A DNA stretch of 64,000 nucleotides from Neoceratodus forsteri. Taxonomy: Eukaryota > Chordata > Ceratodontiformes > Ceratodontidae. The position numbers were made by a program, and so were the translations under genes. The stretch covers positions 847,610,501 through 847,674,500 of the forward strand of contig CM028129.1 of NCBI GenBank assembly GCA_016271365.2, read 5' to 3'. Shown piece by piece: positions 11,097 through 20,631 of the stretch. Under the pieces are notes generated by a model that was given only the letters and a program-made list of their open reading frames with translations, had not been told where the DNA came from and did no database searches. Numbering within the stretch: the first letter of the stretch is position 1; each line of letters begins with the position of its first letter.

Positions 11097-11579
11097 TCAT
11101 GTCATATTGATGTAGTTTGGAAATTTAGACTCTTTATTTACCATGTCCTTAATTTGTTTATCTACCACTTCGATGTAAGTTTCTACCACTTCCCTTCTCC
11201 TAGGAGGAGTAAAGTCTGGTTTATTTCCTAATGTTTTCTTTAGTTCCTGTTTCCTTGTTATCTGTTCTTCTGGTTTATCCCAAAACCAATCCGCCAATCT
11301 CAATTTCCTGTAGAATTTTTGTAAGTCTATTTCTAATTGAAAGGGGTCTAATCCTTTGGTTAGGGAGAAGGAAAGTCCCTTACTTAGTACCTGGACCTCT
11401 GTATCTGATATAATTCTGTCACTCAAATTGAAAACCACTTTTGGTTCCTCTGTCTCCCCCGTTGATGTAAAACCCTTCCTCCTCTGCCTCTTCCTCTCCC
11501 TCTCCCACCCCTTCCACCTCTTCCACCCTCTCTGGTTTGGTTTCCAAATGTTTATCTGTATTGTTCTGCAGTTTGCCAT
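11097..11579 (-). pseudogene. PLE N-terminal region, 160-residue open frame
   Basis: The longest open piece of the element. LSKGLSF near the middle followed by DPFQLEIDLQKFYRKLRL is the conserved N-terminal block of Penelope-like proteins just before the RT. The first 40 residues are Arg/Lys-rich and may be nucleic-acid binding. It ends at a stop that breaks it from the RT core. Confidence 0.8.
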
Positions 11580-11734
11580 CTCTTTTCTCTTAAATCATAT
11601 CTCCTGGCCTCCATTTGTTCTTGCTGAACCCTGGATCACTCCTCTTCTACCAATTGTTGTTCCTTCCCTAAAATTCTTAGGGCTTGCAAAAAATACTTAA
11701 TGTCTACCAATTGTTGTTCCCTCCCTAAAATTAC

Positions 11735-11862
11735 TAGGGCTTGCAAAAAATCCTTAGAGTCTCCAGATTTAAATTTATTCTCAAGACTTAAGATTAAAAA
11801 AAAAACCAACTCCCAAGGGTTTAGGTGCAAATTCATATCATTTATGAATTCCATCTATAAAT
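11735..11862. repeat. PLE terminal repeat (pLTR), upstream copy
   Basis: Direct copy of 9045-9155. It is preceded by two side-by-side copies of 'taccaattgttgttcc' ... 'agggcttgcaaaaaa' at 11648-11745. The similarity to the long arm sequence stops at about 11735, so this upstream repeat is much shorter than the sequence beyond the other two copies. Confidence 0.75.
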
Positions 11863-11940
11863 ACAAAATAAGTGCTCAATAGATTTCATGTTGGCACTTA
11901 TAGAAGCCATTGTAGAAAAAAAGAAAAAGAAAAAAACAAA

Positions 11941-12636
11941 ATGGAAAACAGAATTGTATTTTCAACAGCATATAGTCATCTGAGTAATACAATTAGGGGC
12001 ACATTGATAGACAACTGCCATATTTTACAGGCAGGGGAAGGACAAAATCGAAGATTTTTAGAGAAACCTTTAATAACATCAAAAAGAAATACAACATTTA
12101 GGGATAAACTGATACATACAGAACATATAAACTCTACAATACAACAGAAACAAGAGAAACAGCTACTCTTAGGGCCTTTAAAAGAAGGAAGTTTTCCCTG
12201 TGGTCAGTGCTGCCATTGTAATAATAATACAAAAAAAAATTGATATTCGAACATCTGTATACAAACAGAAAATATTTAATCAAACAACACATTGCTTGCA
12301 AATCACCACGTTGTATACATTACACAATGTCCATGTGATAAACTTTATGTAGGCAAAACTAAAAGGGAGCTCAGAAACCTCATTCGTGAACATAAAAGTG
12401 ACATAAGGTTAAAGGATCAAAATTCATCAGTGGCAAAGCACTTCAATAGTGTGGGACATTCAGTAGTTTCCCTTAGGTTTTGGGGATTAGAGAAAATTAA
12501 TGAATCAGATAGACATAATATAACGTGGGATGATTTATTATTAAAAATGGAAGTATACTGGATTTATATGTTGGAGAGCACTAATCCAAGGATTGGAGTG
12601 AATGAAACATGCAACTCGAGTTTATACTGGAAATGA
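11941..12636 (+). pseudogene. Second PLE copy: linker plus GIY-YIG domain
   Basis: A 5'-truncated plus-strand copy without RT. The first frame (to 12243) has CGQCCHCN and ends in an A-run frameshift. The second (12292-12636) has VVYITQCPCDKLYVGKTK with both GIY-YIG half-motifs intact, then RELRNLIREHK, KHF and EVYWIYMLE. This domain is better preserved than its partner at 9156-9592, with the glycine of YVG kept. It points away from the minus copy, making a head-to-head pair. Confidence 0.88.
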
Positions 12637-12824
12637 ATTATAGACAGAATTCATAAACAATATGAATTTGCAGCTAAACCCTTGGGAACTGTTTTTTTAT
12701 CTTAAATCTTGATAATAACTTTAAATCTGGAGACATTAAGGATTTTTTGCAAGCCCTAGTAATCTGGGAATAAACATGAATTAATAATCAATGTTTAAAC
12801 CATGATATTATTGTATTACTGACA

Positions 12825-12985
12825 GCTGGATAGCATTTATTATGTATGTATTATGGTGAACAATGTATACAAAAGCATTTTGGAGGATTCATTATGTATG
12901 TATAACTGATAGCTGGATAGCATTTATTATGTATTTATTATTATAAACAACGTATATAAAAGCATGTTGGAGGATTTATTATGTC
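12825..12985. repeat. 87-bp tandem duplication (right arm)
   Basis: Units start at 12825 and 12912 with 'gctggatagcatttattatg'. This is the mirror of 8613-8790. Confidence 0.65.
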
Positions 12986-13513
12986 TATATCTAAATTGGT
13001 GATGGTTTGTTTTTCGGCGGTAAGATGAGGGCGGGACGTGATCCGTCAGCCATTAGAAGGGTTGGAGAATTGAGGTTTAGGCTCTTTACCCACTAGGACA
13101 TTGTATGATTGGAGTCCTGTGGTGAAATTTTAAGATTTAGAGAAATGCTCATAGTGGGAACAATAGAGATGTCATACATGACATTAATTCTCCTCCAATA
13201 CGATTTGACCTTTTGAAATTGTGTGTATATAGTAAAGTAATTATCAGAATACAACATATAAGAAACTAGAAAATGAGATGTAGGGAGGGAAAAGAGTGTC
13301 TTCACCCCTTAGTAGCTGTAAACCATAATGGAATCACTAAGGATTTATAGTCTTATGAGTGCAGCCATTTAATGGCAACAAGTGGCTAAGATAAATAAAA
13401 TTTTGGATACATTTAATAGTGTAAATAACTATTAGAGAGAATAAGTGTTTAAAAGTAATAACAAAAGGAAAAAAACATTGAAGTTTATATTTTCGGCAAC
13501 AGTGGAGGGCGGA

Positions 13514-13585
13514 GGGGGGTGAACCACCTGTTCTCAATGAGTGTACCAAGTGAGCCCACTAGCCTTAACCACTTGGTTACATTGA
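13514..13585 (-). repeat. tRNA-like Pol III promoter segment, right arm
   Basis: On the minus strand TAACCAAGTGG (13579-13569) and GGTTCACCCCC (13524-13514) mirror the left-arm A and B boxes. The text between reads 'ttaaggctagtgggctcac'. No acceptor stem pairing is evident. Confidence 0.45.
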
Positions 13586-13658
13586 GTTAGAGGCTCTCAT
13601 TCTAATTCTTAAGATCAAGGAAGTACCATTAGTGAAAGAAGGTATAATTCGTCATGAA

Positions 13659-13773
13659 TGACGTAGCACCCCCCGCCTTTTTTGTGGTCTTTTTAAACTG
13701 CGCATGATCAATGGGTCTGGCCGCTCCTTTCCTTCACGAAGATGGCCGGTCCATGGTGTCTAGCCAGGTAAGC
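13659..13773 (+). promoter_or_regulatory. Conserved promoter / first exon / splice donor block (right)
   Basis: TGACGT at 13659-13664 is followed by a GC-richer stretch, 'gatggccggtccatgg' with an ATG at 13753 in a strong Kozak setting, five codons and CAG|GTAAGC with the junction after 13767. The left arm keeps the second ATG and the donor but has changed the first ATG (13742) to ACG. Conservation of exactly these elements in both arms suggests past function as a transcription start and first exon. See the left-arm entry for alternatives. Confidence 0.5.
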
Positions 13774-14177
13774 GCCAGCAAGCTAATCTATAGAATTTAT
13801 TGTCCTATAAAAGATGTAATTATAAACTTATGAACAGAAATGGTGATATTGCTTGTATGGCTTTATATTTTGTAGTTAAAACTGTAGTAAGAGATGGAAA
13901 GTAACACCCAAAGAAGGGTACTAGTGGAGATCGCAATATAAAAGCAACAAGGTAAACAAACACTGAAAGAGATTTGATTACTAGATCAGTTAAATAATTC
14001 TAAACAAGAAAGAAAGCAATAATGGATAATGATTTATTTCATAGTTATATGGAAGATACTTGAAGGACTGGACATTTTCTTCAATGTGAAATTAAGTAAT
14101 TTTTTAAATACATGGAAACAGAGCAAGAATAAAATATATAAAAACTCAAAAAGTAAGAGTATTAAGAATCTTTTAAA

Positions 14178-14313
14178 TTAATATTTAATTTTAGGCATTA
14201 TGAAATTCTGATATGATTTTCTTTTTTCCCTTATCTTTGCAACACTGTATAAGTGGAATATGATTCACAATGTGAAAATGTGGATATGTAATTTAAATAA
14301 AAAATAAATACAG
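14178..14313. other. Insertion of ~140 bp specific to the right arm
   Basis: The left arm joins 'aagaatcttta' directly to 'gaaggtatgcattt', while here about 140 AT-rich bases lie between. The ends, 'ttaaattaatattta' and 'gtaatttaaataaaa', are loosely inverted. No family is recognised. A deletion in the left arm is equally possible. Confidence 0.5.
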
Positions 14314-14620
14314 CAGGTATGCATTTAGACTAATATGATGAATGAATAAATGATTGTAGTGACAAAACTTTTTTAGAATTGGATAGGTCTGGATAAATTG
14401 AAAATGTTGTTAATAGAAATAGGATTGATTATAATTAACAAGTTAAATGTTTATGAAGTCCTATATACTGTATGGCATATGGTCACTAGTGATTTAACAG
14501 GTATCGTGCACTATATACTGCAGTGTTAGTATGTATGAAAGAGTTTATATAACAGAATGAGGGACTGATGATTGTTTGTATCTGTTTTATATTTAGAAAC
14601 AACACTGTTTATATTTTTGG

Positions 14621-14650
14621 CTTGAAGAAGTGGCGTCAAGCTACAAAACT
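14621..14650 (+). ncRNA. Degenerate hammerhead-ribozyme-like core, right arm
   Basis: The text reads CUUGAAGAA, GUGG, loop CGUCAAG, CUAC, AAAAC. It is the mirror of 6761-6789 with a C-to-U change in the first box. The possible stem II, GUGG with CUAC, is kept in both arms. Confidence 0.4.
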
Positions 14651-15221
14651 GTTGCCTGCTTTGAATATAAGGTGTGAAGTCAAAGAAAGAAAAAAAACAA
14701 CTTTTTATAAAGAATTTATGGACTATTGGAGATCAGTCTTACAATGTTGATGCACAAGGTTACAGGTCTTGCCTTGCCTTGGTTATACTGATTTTGAACT
14801 ACAGCTTTTGTTGTTGCCACTTAGTGTACAATCCTTCTGAAGTAGAGATTTTTTTGCTTCAGCTAGCTGTGCAATCATTTGCAGTGCTAAAATTATTTTA
14901 CATGCGTAATATGCTCTGACTGCATCACCTCCCTTCTTCCTTTTGTCCCTTCCTGCACTTCTAACCTTCCCCTCTCAGCATGCTTCCCTTTCTTCTTTCT
15001 CTGTTCTTCTGTCTCTCCCCTCTTGTTTGTCCCACTCCCACTGTGCCTTACTCTCTAGTTTCTGACTACCTCTCCAGCCTCCCCTCTCCTTTGCTGCTGC
15101 TACTGCTTCTTCTTCTTCTTCCTCTGTCTATATTCTGGTTGTTTGAGTATGCCAAGTATGGTGATCCAGGTATATTAATTGATCATAAGGAAAGGACAGC
15201 CTGTACCAATATTAATGGAAA

Positions 15222-15620
15222 AGGCCTGTAAACTTACCACCATGGAGCTTAATCCCATCAGATCTCAGAAGCTAAGTAGGAAGGTCTGGTCAGTAGTACA
15301 ATGGGAGACCTCCCATGAACACCAGATGCTGTAGGAGGCAGTGCTGGTAGCTCAATTGGGGACACTCTCCCTTTGGTTTAGAATAACCATACCAATGGCC
15401 AAGCATTGTGTTTGATGGACACTGTGCTGTTTGAGTTGTCGTTTTTTACAGGAGACATTAAACCAACATCCTATCTGCTTCTTCCAGTGGTTGTTCAGGT
15501 AGTCATTCAAGATCTTTGGCTCTTCTCAAAAAGAGTAGGAGAGTTTCACTGTTGTCTTGACTGCAGTCCCCACATTCACTAAAGCTTCCAACAGCTTAAC
15601 CTGAATCAAAATCAGTCAGT
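15222..15620 (+). mobile_element. 5S rRNA-derived SINE (SINE3 type)
   Basis: Positions 15222-15337 follow 5S rRNA, with 'gatctcagaagctaagtagg' and 'tacaatgggagacctccc', which are the A-box and C-box regions of the internal type 1 Pol III promoter. The text then continues as a SINE body with 'ggagacattaaacc' near 15450 and 'aaaaagagtaggag' near 15530. Both are shared with the minus-strand body at 25440-25680. Known SINE3 elements join a 5S head to such a body and a LINE-like tail. The head differs from a functional 5S gene at many sites, so this is not an rRNA gene. Confidence 0.85.
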
Positions 15621-15949
15621 TTACATCTGAATTCCTCCCCTCACCTTCTCCAGGGCAACGCTGAAACAGGAATCATTTTCTAGCCTGTAGCTAAAAGCAA
15701 AGCAGTCAGCAATACCATCAGAGAAAGAAGAATGAGACACTTGAATTATATCTTTACACAAACCCTTAGAAGGATCACTAGCAAAGCATTGGACTCAGAG
15801 ATGCAAAACTACAGGTGAAGTGCAGGGAACTAATTGAGCAAGGAGAATCCTGAAGAATGCAGGGTGGTTAGGCACCACCTGGATTTGGACAGCATGCCCG
15901 GTATAGAACAAGGAGACCTAGTACAAGTGGTTTGTTTTATGTGTGACCC
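15621..15949. other. No recognised feature
   Basis: This interval lies between the SINE3 body and the first recognisable L2 coding text. It may include the upstream end of the L2 endonuclease, too decayed to see. Confidence 0.35.
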
Positions 15950-18688
15950 AGTATGTCTTGAGAGTGACTGACAAGTATGCCCCACTTGTTAAATTCAGAT
16001 CTAGAAAAGGTCCTGCCAATGGTTTACTAATGAACTGAAATCAGCCTTGCACAACAGAGATATACTTTGGAAGAGGGCACGGAAAACGAAACTACCTGCA
16101 GATTGGATGGCCTTTAGAATTTCTAGAAACCTTTGCACCAAGCTCATTAAGGCCGAAAAAGCAAAATATTTTGAAACAGCTGTAGACTCCTCCAGAAACA
16201 AAGCCTCCAAGTTCTAGCAAATTCTTAAGGAAATAGAAGGACACAGCTCACCGTTCTCACTACCAATCAAGATTATCATAGGTGACAATCCCATGACAAA
16301 TAAAACATGTATACTAGAACAGCTCAACAACCATTTTGCCACCGCTGGCTAAGCTTTCGATACCTCACCTGCCAGCAAGCTTCTCAACCAGTACAGCATC
16401 AAAGATCCCTCATGCCCTTTTATAAAGGCCCCTCACTGGTCAACTGAGTTTAGCTTCAAACCAATCTCTTTCAAACGGGTAGGAGAGCTATTGATTTCCC
16501 TGGACATGGAGAAAAACACTGCTGCTGATCTGCTTGAAACCCTCTTCTTGAAATTAGGCCTCTACTACCTAACACCTCCAATCACACATCTCTTTAAGAT
16601 GTCCCTGACTTTAGGAGCTCCCCCTGAAATCTGGAAAACAGTGCCCATTATCCCACTTTTCAAATCTGGTGACCCATGTGACCTCAACAATTACAGGCTT
16701 TTTTCACTGCTCCCCATCCTGTCAAAATTACTAGAAAAATTTGTCAATACACAACTGAGAGATTACTTAGATATCCACAATATGCTCAACCAACTACAAT
16801 CTGGCTTTTGACCTAAACATAGCACGGTGTCTGCTCTCTCTAAGGTAACGAATGATTGGTTAACTGCACTAGATGCTAAGAAACATGTCAGTGCACACTT
16901 CTTGGACCTAAGCAAGGCATTTGACAGCATGGATCATGATCTGCTCTTGTGTATGTTGCAAAACCTGGGCTTAGATGACATCGCCATGAAATGATTCTCC
17001 TGCTATCTTAGAGGCAGGCAACAGCAGGTCAAAGCCCAAGATGACCTCTCCCCCCCCAAAATCCTGTTGAGAGGGGTGCCACAGAGGTCAATTCTTTGGC
17101 CCTTGTTATTTACAGTCTACATCAATGATATCAACTGCAAAATCAGTACTGCAAGTGTTCACATCTTTGTGGATGACACAGTTCTCTACGTCACTAGACC
17201 CACATTAGAGCCCACCTATGGAGAGCTACAGCATGAATTCAGTCACCTACAGCAAAACTTACTACAGCTGAAACTGCTACTTAACACAAAAAAAAAAACA
17301 AAGTTATGTTCTTCTCCCCACATGTACTAACGGAGCCTACCACTTCTGTGAGCTCAAAATTACAGATACAGACTTTTCTCGGAGAGCCACTTCAAATAGT
17401 GGACAAATTCAAGTACTTGGGTTTCTGGCTGTCTTTCACAATTCACATAGATGAATTATCTAAAAAGCTTCAACAAAGGCCAGGCCTCTAATACGCATCA
17501 AACACCTTCTCAACCGTGAAGCTAAAATAAGACTAGTCCAAACTATATTTCTCCCCCTTATTGATTACGCTGACTTACTCTATAGTCACTGCACAAAAAC
17601 AGCTTTATCAAAACTTATACCATAGAGCATTAGGATTCATAACTAACTCCCCATTTCACACCCATCACTGCTCCCTCTAGGCGCAGCTAGGCTGGCCTTC
17701 GCTCAGCACCAGGAGATGGAGAAATTCCTCCCTTTGGACCTACATAGCTATAACAAATAAACATCCCCCCTACATTTCAAACTTCTTCAAATGAACCACT
17801 GGGGTCTACTCTATTAGAAGTTACTTTTTTATCCTATTCGATATCCCCAAGATAAGAATGTGCTATGGTGCTTCAGCTCTAAGGCATGCTCTCCCTACAC
17901 TATGGAATACGCTTCAAAAAACTTTGAGGTTTACCCATAGAGCTGGGATGCCAACCTTTAAATATCTGATAAGACACTCCCTGAAGGAATTGTGTAGCTG
18001 CCACTCCTAAGTTTAAGCATAATTATGTGGAATCCATTCTACATTCTTTCTCAGCACTTAATTATCTATCCTAGCAGACTGTTGCTTCTTTATGATAGCT
18101 TCTACATTATGTGCCCTTTCTGAATCCCCATCCCCTATTCTTTCCCTACCCTCCTCTCATCTACCCTCCTCCTGTCCACCCTCCCCCACCCCACAATTTT
18201 GCTGGTGTTGCAGTCCTAGCACTCTCTCTCTCTCTCTCTCTCCCTACTGATCTCTTTCTCTGTACCCTTTCTTACCTCTCAGGCTACTTTTACCTCCTTT
18301 TGGATGCTCCTTACCTACCATGCCTCCTTTAACACTGGTGCTATTCCTTTGTATCCATCTCTCCTCTCCTAAATTTAGAATTTTTTCAGTTACTCCTAAT
18401 CCATATCATGTTGTGACCCTGTGTTTTATTCCTATGTTATTTAGTTACCACAAATGTAACCCATGCATTATACTGTACCTGCACTTAGATTCTCTATTAG
18501 TTTTTATTTTCTATTTTTTTTCTTATCACATTATATGTTAAGTACTGTCCTCTTTGCACAATGGCATTGTCACTGTATTGTAATTTCTGCTCCTACTGTA
18601 CATTCCTTATTGTTTTCACTCATGGTCTTGTAAATGAGCTTGTTCAATGGTGTACTTCCTGGTAAAACAAAAATTTGAATTGAATGAA
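15950..18688 (+). pseudogene. L2 LINE, linker, RT and 3' UTR
   Basis: The copy starts after the endonuclease, with DKYAPLVKFRSR near 15975 and ELKSALHNRDILWKRA near 16030. The RT shows VPIIPLFKSGDPCDLNNYR near 16650, LDLSKAFDS near 16905, GVPQRSILWPLLFTVYI near 17072 (GVPQGSIL changed) and FVDDTVLY at 17166-17189 with both aspartates kept. The thumb and C-terminal region run past 17460 to about 18010 with IDYADLLYSHC near 17560. The 3' UTR ends near 18688 with 'cttcctggtaaaac' and a short A-rich tail. Many stops and frameshifts make it dead. Loss of the endonuclease is normal 5' truncation. Confidence 0.85.
18221..18243. repeat. (CT)n microsatellite
   Basis: About eleven CT units inside the L2 3' UTR, within a longer pyrimidine-rich stretch from 18110 to 18330. 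Confidence 0.9.
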
Positions 18689-18699
18689 GAGATTTAAAT

Positions 18700-19310
18700 T
18701 TAAGTATGGGGAAGGATTGGTTAAGTCTGCTTGCTGACTGTGGAGAAGATTTCTGTAAGTTTTGCTATTATTTTTTAAACTACAGGAGAAAATGATTAAT
18801 TAAATTTACTTGCTGTTGAGGGAGTTAATGTATAGAGGATTTTTGTAAGTTTTGATATTGTTTTATTTTCTTTTTAATTTAGCTTAAAGTGGAATTTAGC
18901 TGAAAGGTTTCTGTGGCTGGAGTGAGTGTAAAGATCTCCACCCACCCACCCCTTCCACCAGCTTTTCTTAAATATTGAAATACCACTGGGGTTGGGTTTG
19001 AAGGCTGTGAGGGAGGAGCTTGGGGAGCTGTACACTGACCTGAGACCTCAGCATATGTCAGGAAGGAGGAAACAAGAAACAGCCATATGAGCTAATTCTT
19101 AAAGACATATAAATATATAAAACCTATGAGTAGCTCTATAGTGCTTATGTGTAGGATTGTGGTTTCCAGTTAGTACTGTGGTTGGCTGTCTTATGCTGTG
19201 TGCAAGGTCATTTGGGATTACAATTTCTATTAGAGGCTGGGCTAGGATTAGTTAATTCTACTTGCTGTAGGGAGAGTTAGTGTGGGGAGGCTGTATAGGT
19301 AGTGTGGATC
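18700..19310 (+). promoter_or_regulatory. CR1 5' UTR with diverged tandem units
   Basis: Two related units, one near 18705-18785 and one near 18790-18870, share 'gttaa..ctgcttgctg' and 'tttctgtaagttttg'-type text. Repeated 5' UTR units are common in CR1 and may act as internal promoters. That role is inferred here. Confidence 0.45.
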
Positions 19311-19454
19311 ATGGGTAGGATTGTAGGGTGCAATGGTTGTGGGGCAGCAATGCAGATAAACATACTGTGGAGGCTAGGAGGGTGCCCAATATGCAACAGG
19401 TTAAGGAGGATTGAGGAAGAGATTCATTGGCTTGCAGAGAGCTGGGGAGGTTGA
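19311..19454 (+). pseudogene. CR1 ORF1 N-terminal zinc finger
   Basis: An ATG at 19311 opens 47 codons. GCNGCGAAMQ and GGCPICNRLRRIEEEIHWLA give a CxxC...CxxC arrangement followed by a short heptad-like helix, the layout of the N-terminal zinc finger and coiled coil of CR1 ORF1. A TGA at 19452-19454 ends the frame and separates it from the esterase. It is too short to stand out among chance reading frames but is recognisable by its cysteine spacing. Confidence 0.7.
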
Positions 19455-19939
19455 GGGATTGTCGGTAGGAGGGCTGACATCTAACAGTATTGTGGGGGCA
19501 CCACAGAGAAGGAACATAGGGTCAAGGGAGGGGTAGGGGAGGGGGTACAGTTGACAGGAAGCCAGCTGATGAAGGGTGGACTGTAGTAGGACCTAAAAAA
19601 AGAGGAACAGCAGTAGGCAGGAGGAAGGAGAAAACACACAATAAGGCAAGGGGGGTAAGGAACATGTTTGCTGTACTAGCAACACATGGGAAAGAGGAGG
19701 TAGGAGGAGATTGTACAAGGGATAGTACTCACAAAGAGGAGGGAGAGAGGGGCATTGCTAGTGAAGAGATTGAGCATGGCATGGCAGAGGGGAGGGATAA
19801 TACTCAGAGAGGTGAGAAGGGAGAGGGAGAGGAAGATTGGCAGTCAAACAGGAGGAGGGGGAAGAGTCTCAATTGAGAGGGGCAGGGGAGACACTTGGAC
19901 ACATTGTAAAAGCACCATTGTGAGTGACCCCAGAAATGA

Positions 19940-20507
19940 GAACCTTGGTAATGGGGGGTGGTGACAGGCACAAAGAAAGAGGAGGGACATGTACTGGTGT
20001 TGGGGGACTCCATACTCAAGGGGATCAGATGGGGCAGCAAGGGGGAGAGGCACAGTCGAATATGGGTGGAGTCTATAATGGGATTAAAGGCAGACAAGGC
20101 AGGACAGGCAATTCTAAGGTGTGTAAGGAGGGGTAGGAGAACCCACACATTTTGGTACATGTGGGGACAAATGACCTAGCGGGGGGAATGGTAGAGGTAA
20201 CAAAGGAGAGGACTGAGGAAGTGGGAAGTTTTTGCAAGGAGACTGGGGAGTCTGTGGCATTCTCCGAGGTACTCCCAGTATCCTGCACAAGCACAGTGAG
20301 AAAGGAGAGGATTAGGGAGTTGAACACATGGTTGGTAGAATGGTGTCAAATTAAGGGATACTGTATGGAGTTGTGGGCAGCTAGGGCAGTACCTGGGATG
20401 ATAACAATCTGTTTGCAAGGGATAGGCTGCACCTGAGTTGGAAGGGGAAGGAGGTATTAAAGCAAAGACTGGGGAGGTATTTTGCAAAAAAGGTGGATTT
20501 AAACTAG
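19940..20507 (+). pseudogene. CR1 ORF1 esterase domain
   Basis: Across three frames the domain reads VLVLGDSILKG near 19990 (block I with the GDS serine), HVGTNDLAGG at 20155-20185 (the GTND block), SEVLPVS near 20265, then DRLHLSWKGK near 20420 and a C terminus KVDLN with stop at 20505-20507. These are the SGNH-hydrolase-like blocks of CR1 ORF1. In this copy the first D of DGLHLS is kept and G is R. The domain is thought to act on lipids or membranes, but its role in retrotransposition is not settled. Confidence 0.8.
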
Positions 20508-20631
20508 ATGGGAGGGTGGCAAGTGGACAGCAGGTAGGCAGGGATCTGATAGAGTGGAGTCACAGCCTACACCCCAGGCTAGCAGGGAAGGACTCGGGGT
20601 GGCCAAATAAGGAGGGAGTAGAAGGGAGGAG

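Larger units (their letters stand above)
9045..11862 (-). mobile_element. Penelope-like element (Neptune-like), minus copy
   Basis: The element encodes a reverse transcriptase related to telomerase RT, fused to a C-terminal GIY-YIG endonuclease. On the minus strand it runs from a direct terminal repeat (11735-11862) through an N-terminal region, RT, Cys-rich linker and GIY-YIG to the second repeat at 9045-9155. The long coding region is split by several stops and frameshifts, so it is dead. A partial second copy faces it at 11915-12745. Neptune-like assignment rests on the GIY-YIG text and the C-terminal 'VYWIYMMES' layout and is moderately sure. Confidence 0.88.
11915..15136. repeat. Right arm of the PLE-centred inverted repeat
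   Basis: Reverse-complement partner of 6274-9870. It begins in the PLE linker-coding region, passes through GIY-YIG and continues 2.5 kb outward to 'cctctgtctatattctgg'. It lacks the LINE and SINE inserts of the left arm but has its own extra block of about 140 bases at 14178-14313. No target duplication was seen at the outer ends. Confidence 0.85.

Noticed and set aside
14565..14600. CTGATGA at 14565-14571 followed by GAAAC at 14596-14600, a possible intact hammerhead core
   Set aside because: The bases that should form stem II (ttg... and ...tta) do not pair, and the only helix available overlaps GAAA. The core at 14621 is a better, though still degenerate, candidate.
15222..15337. A 5S rRNA gene
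   Set aside because: It differs from 5S at many positions and runs directly into a SINE body, so it is a SINE head.
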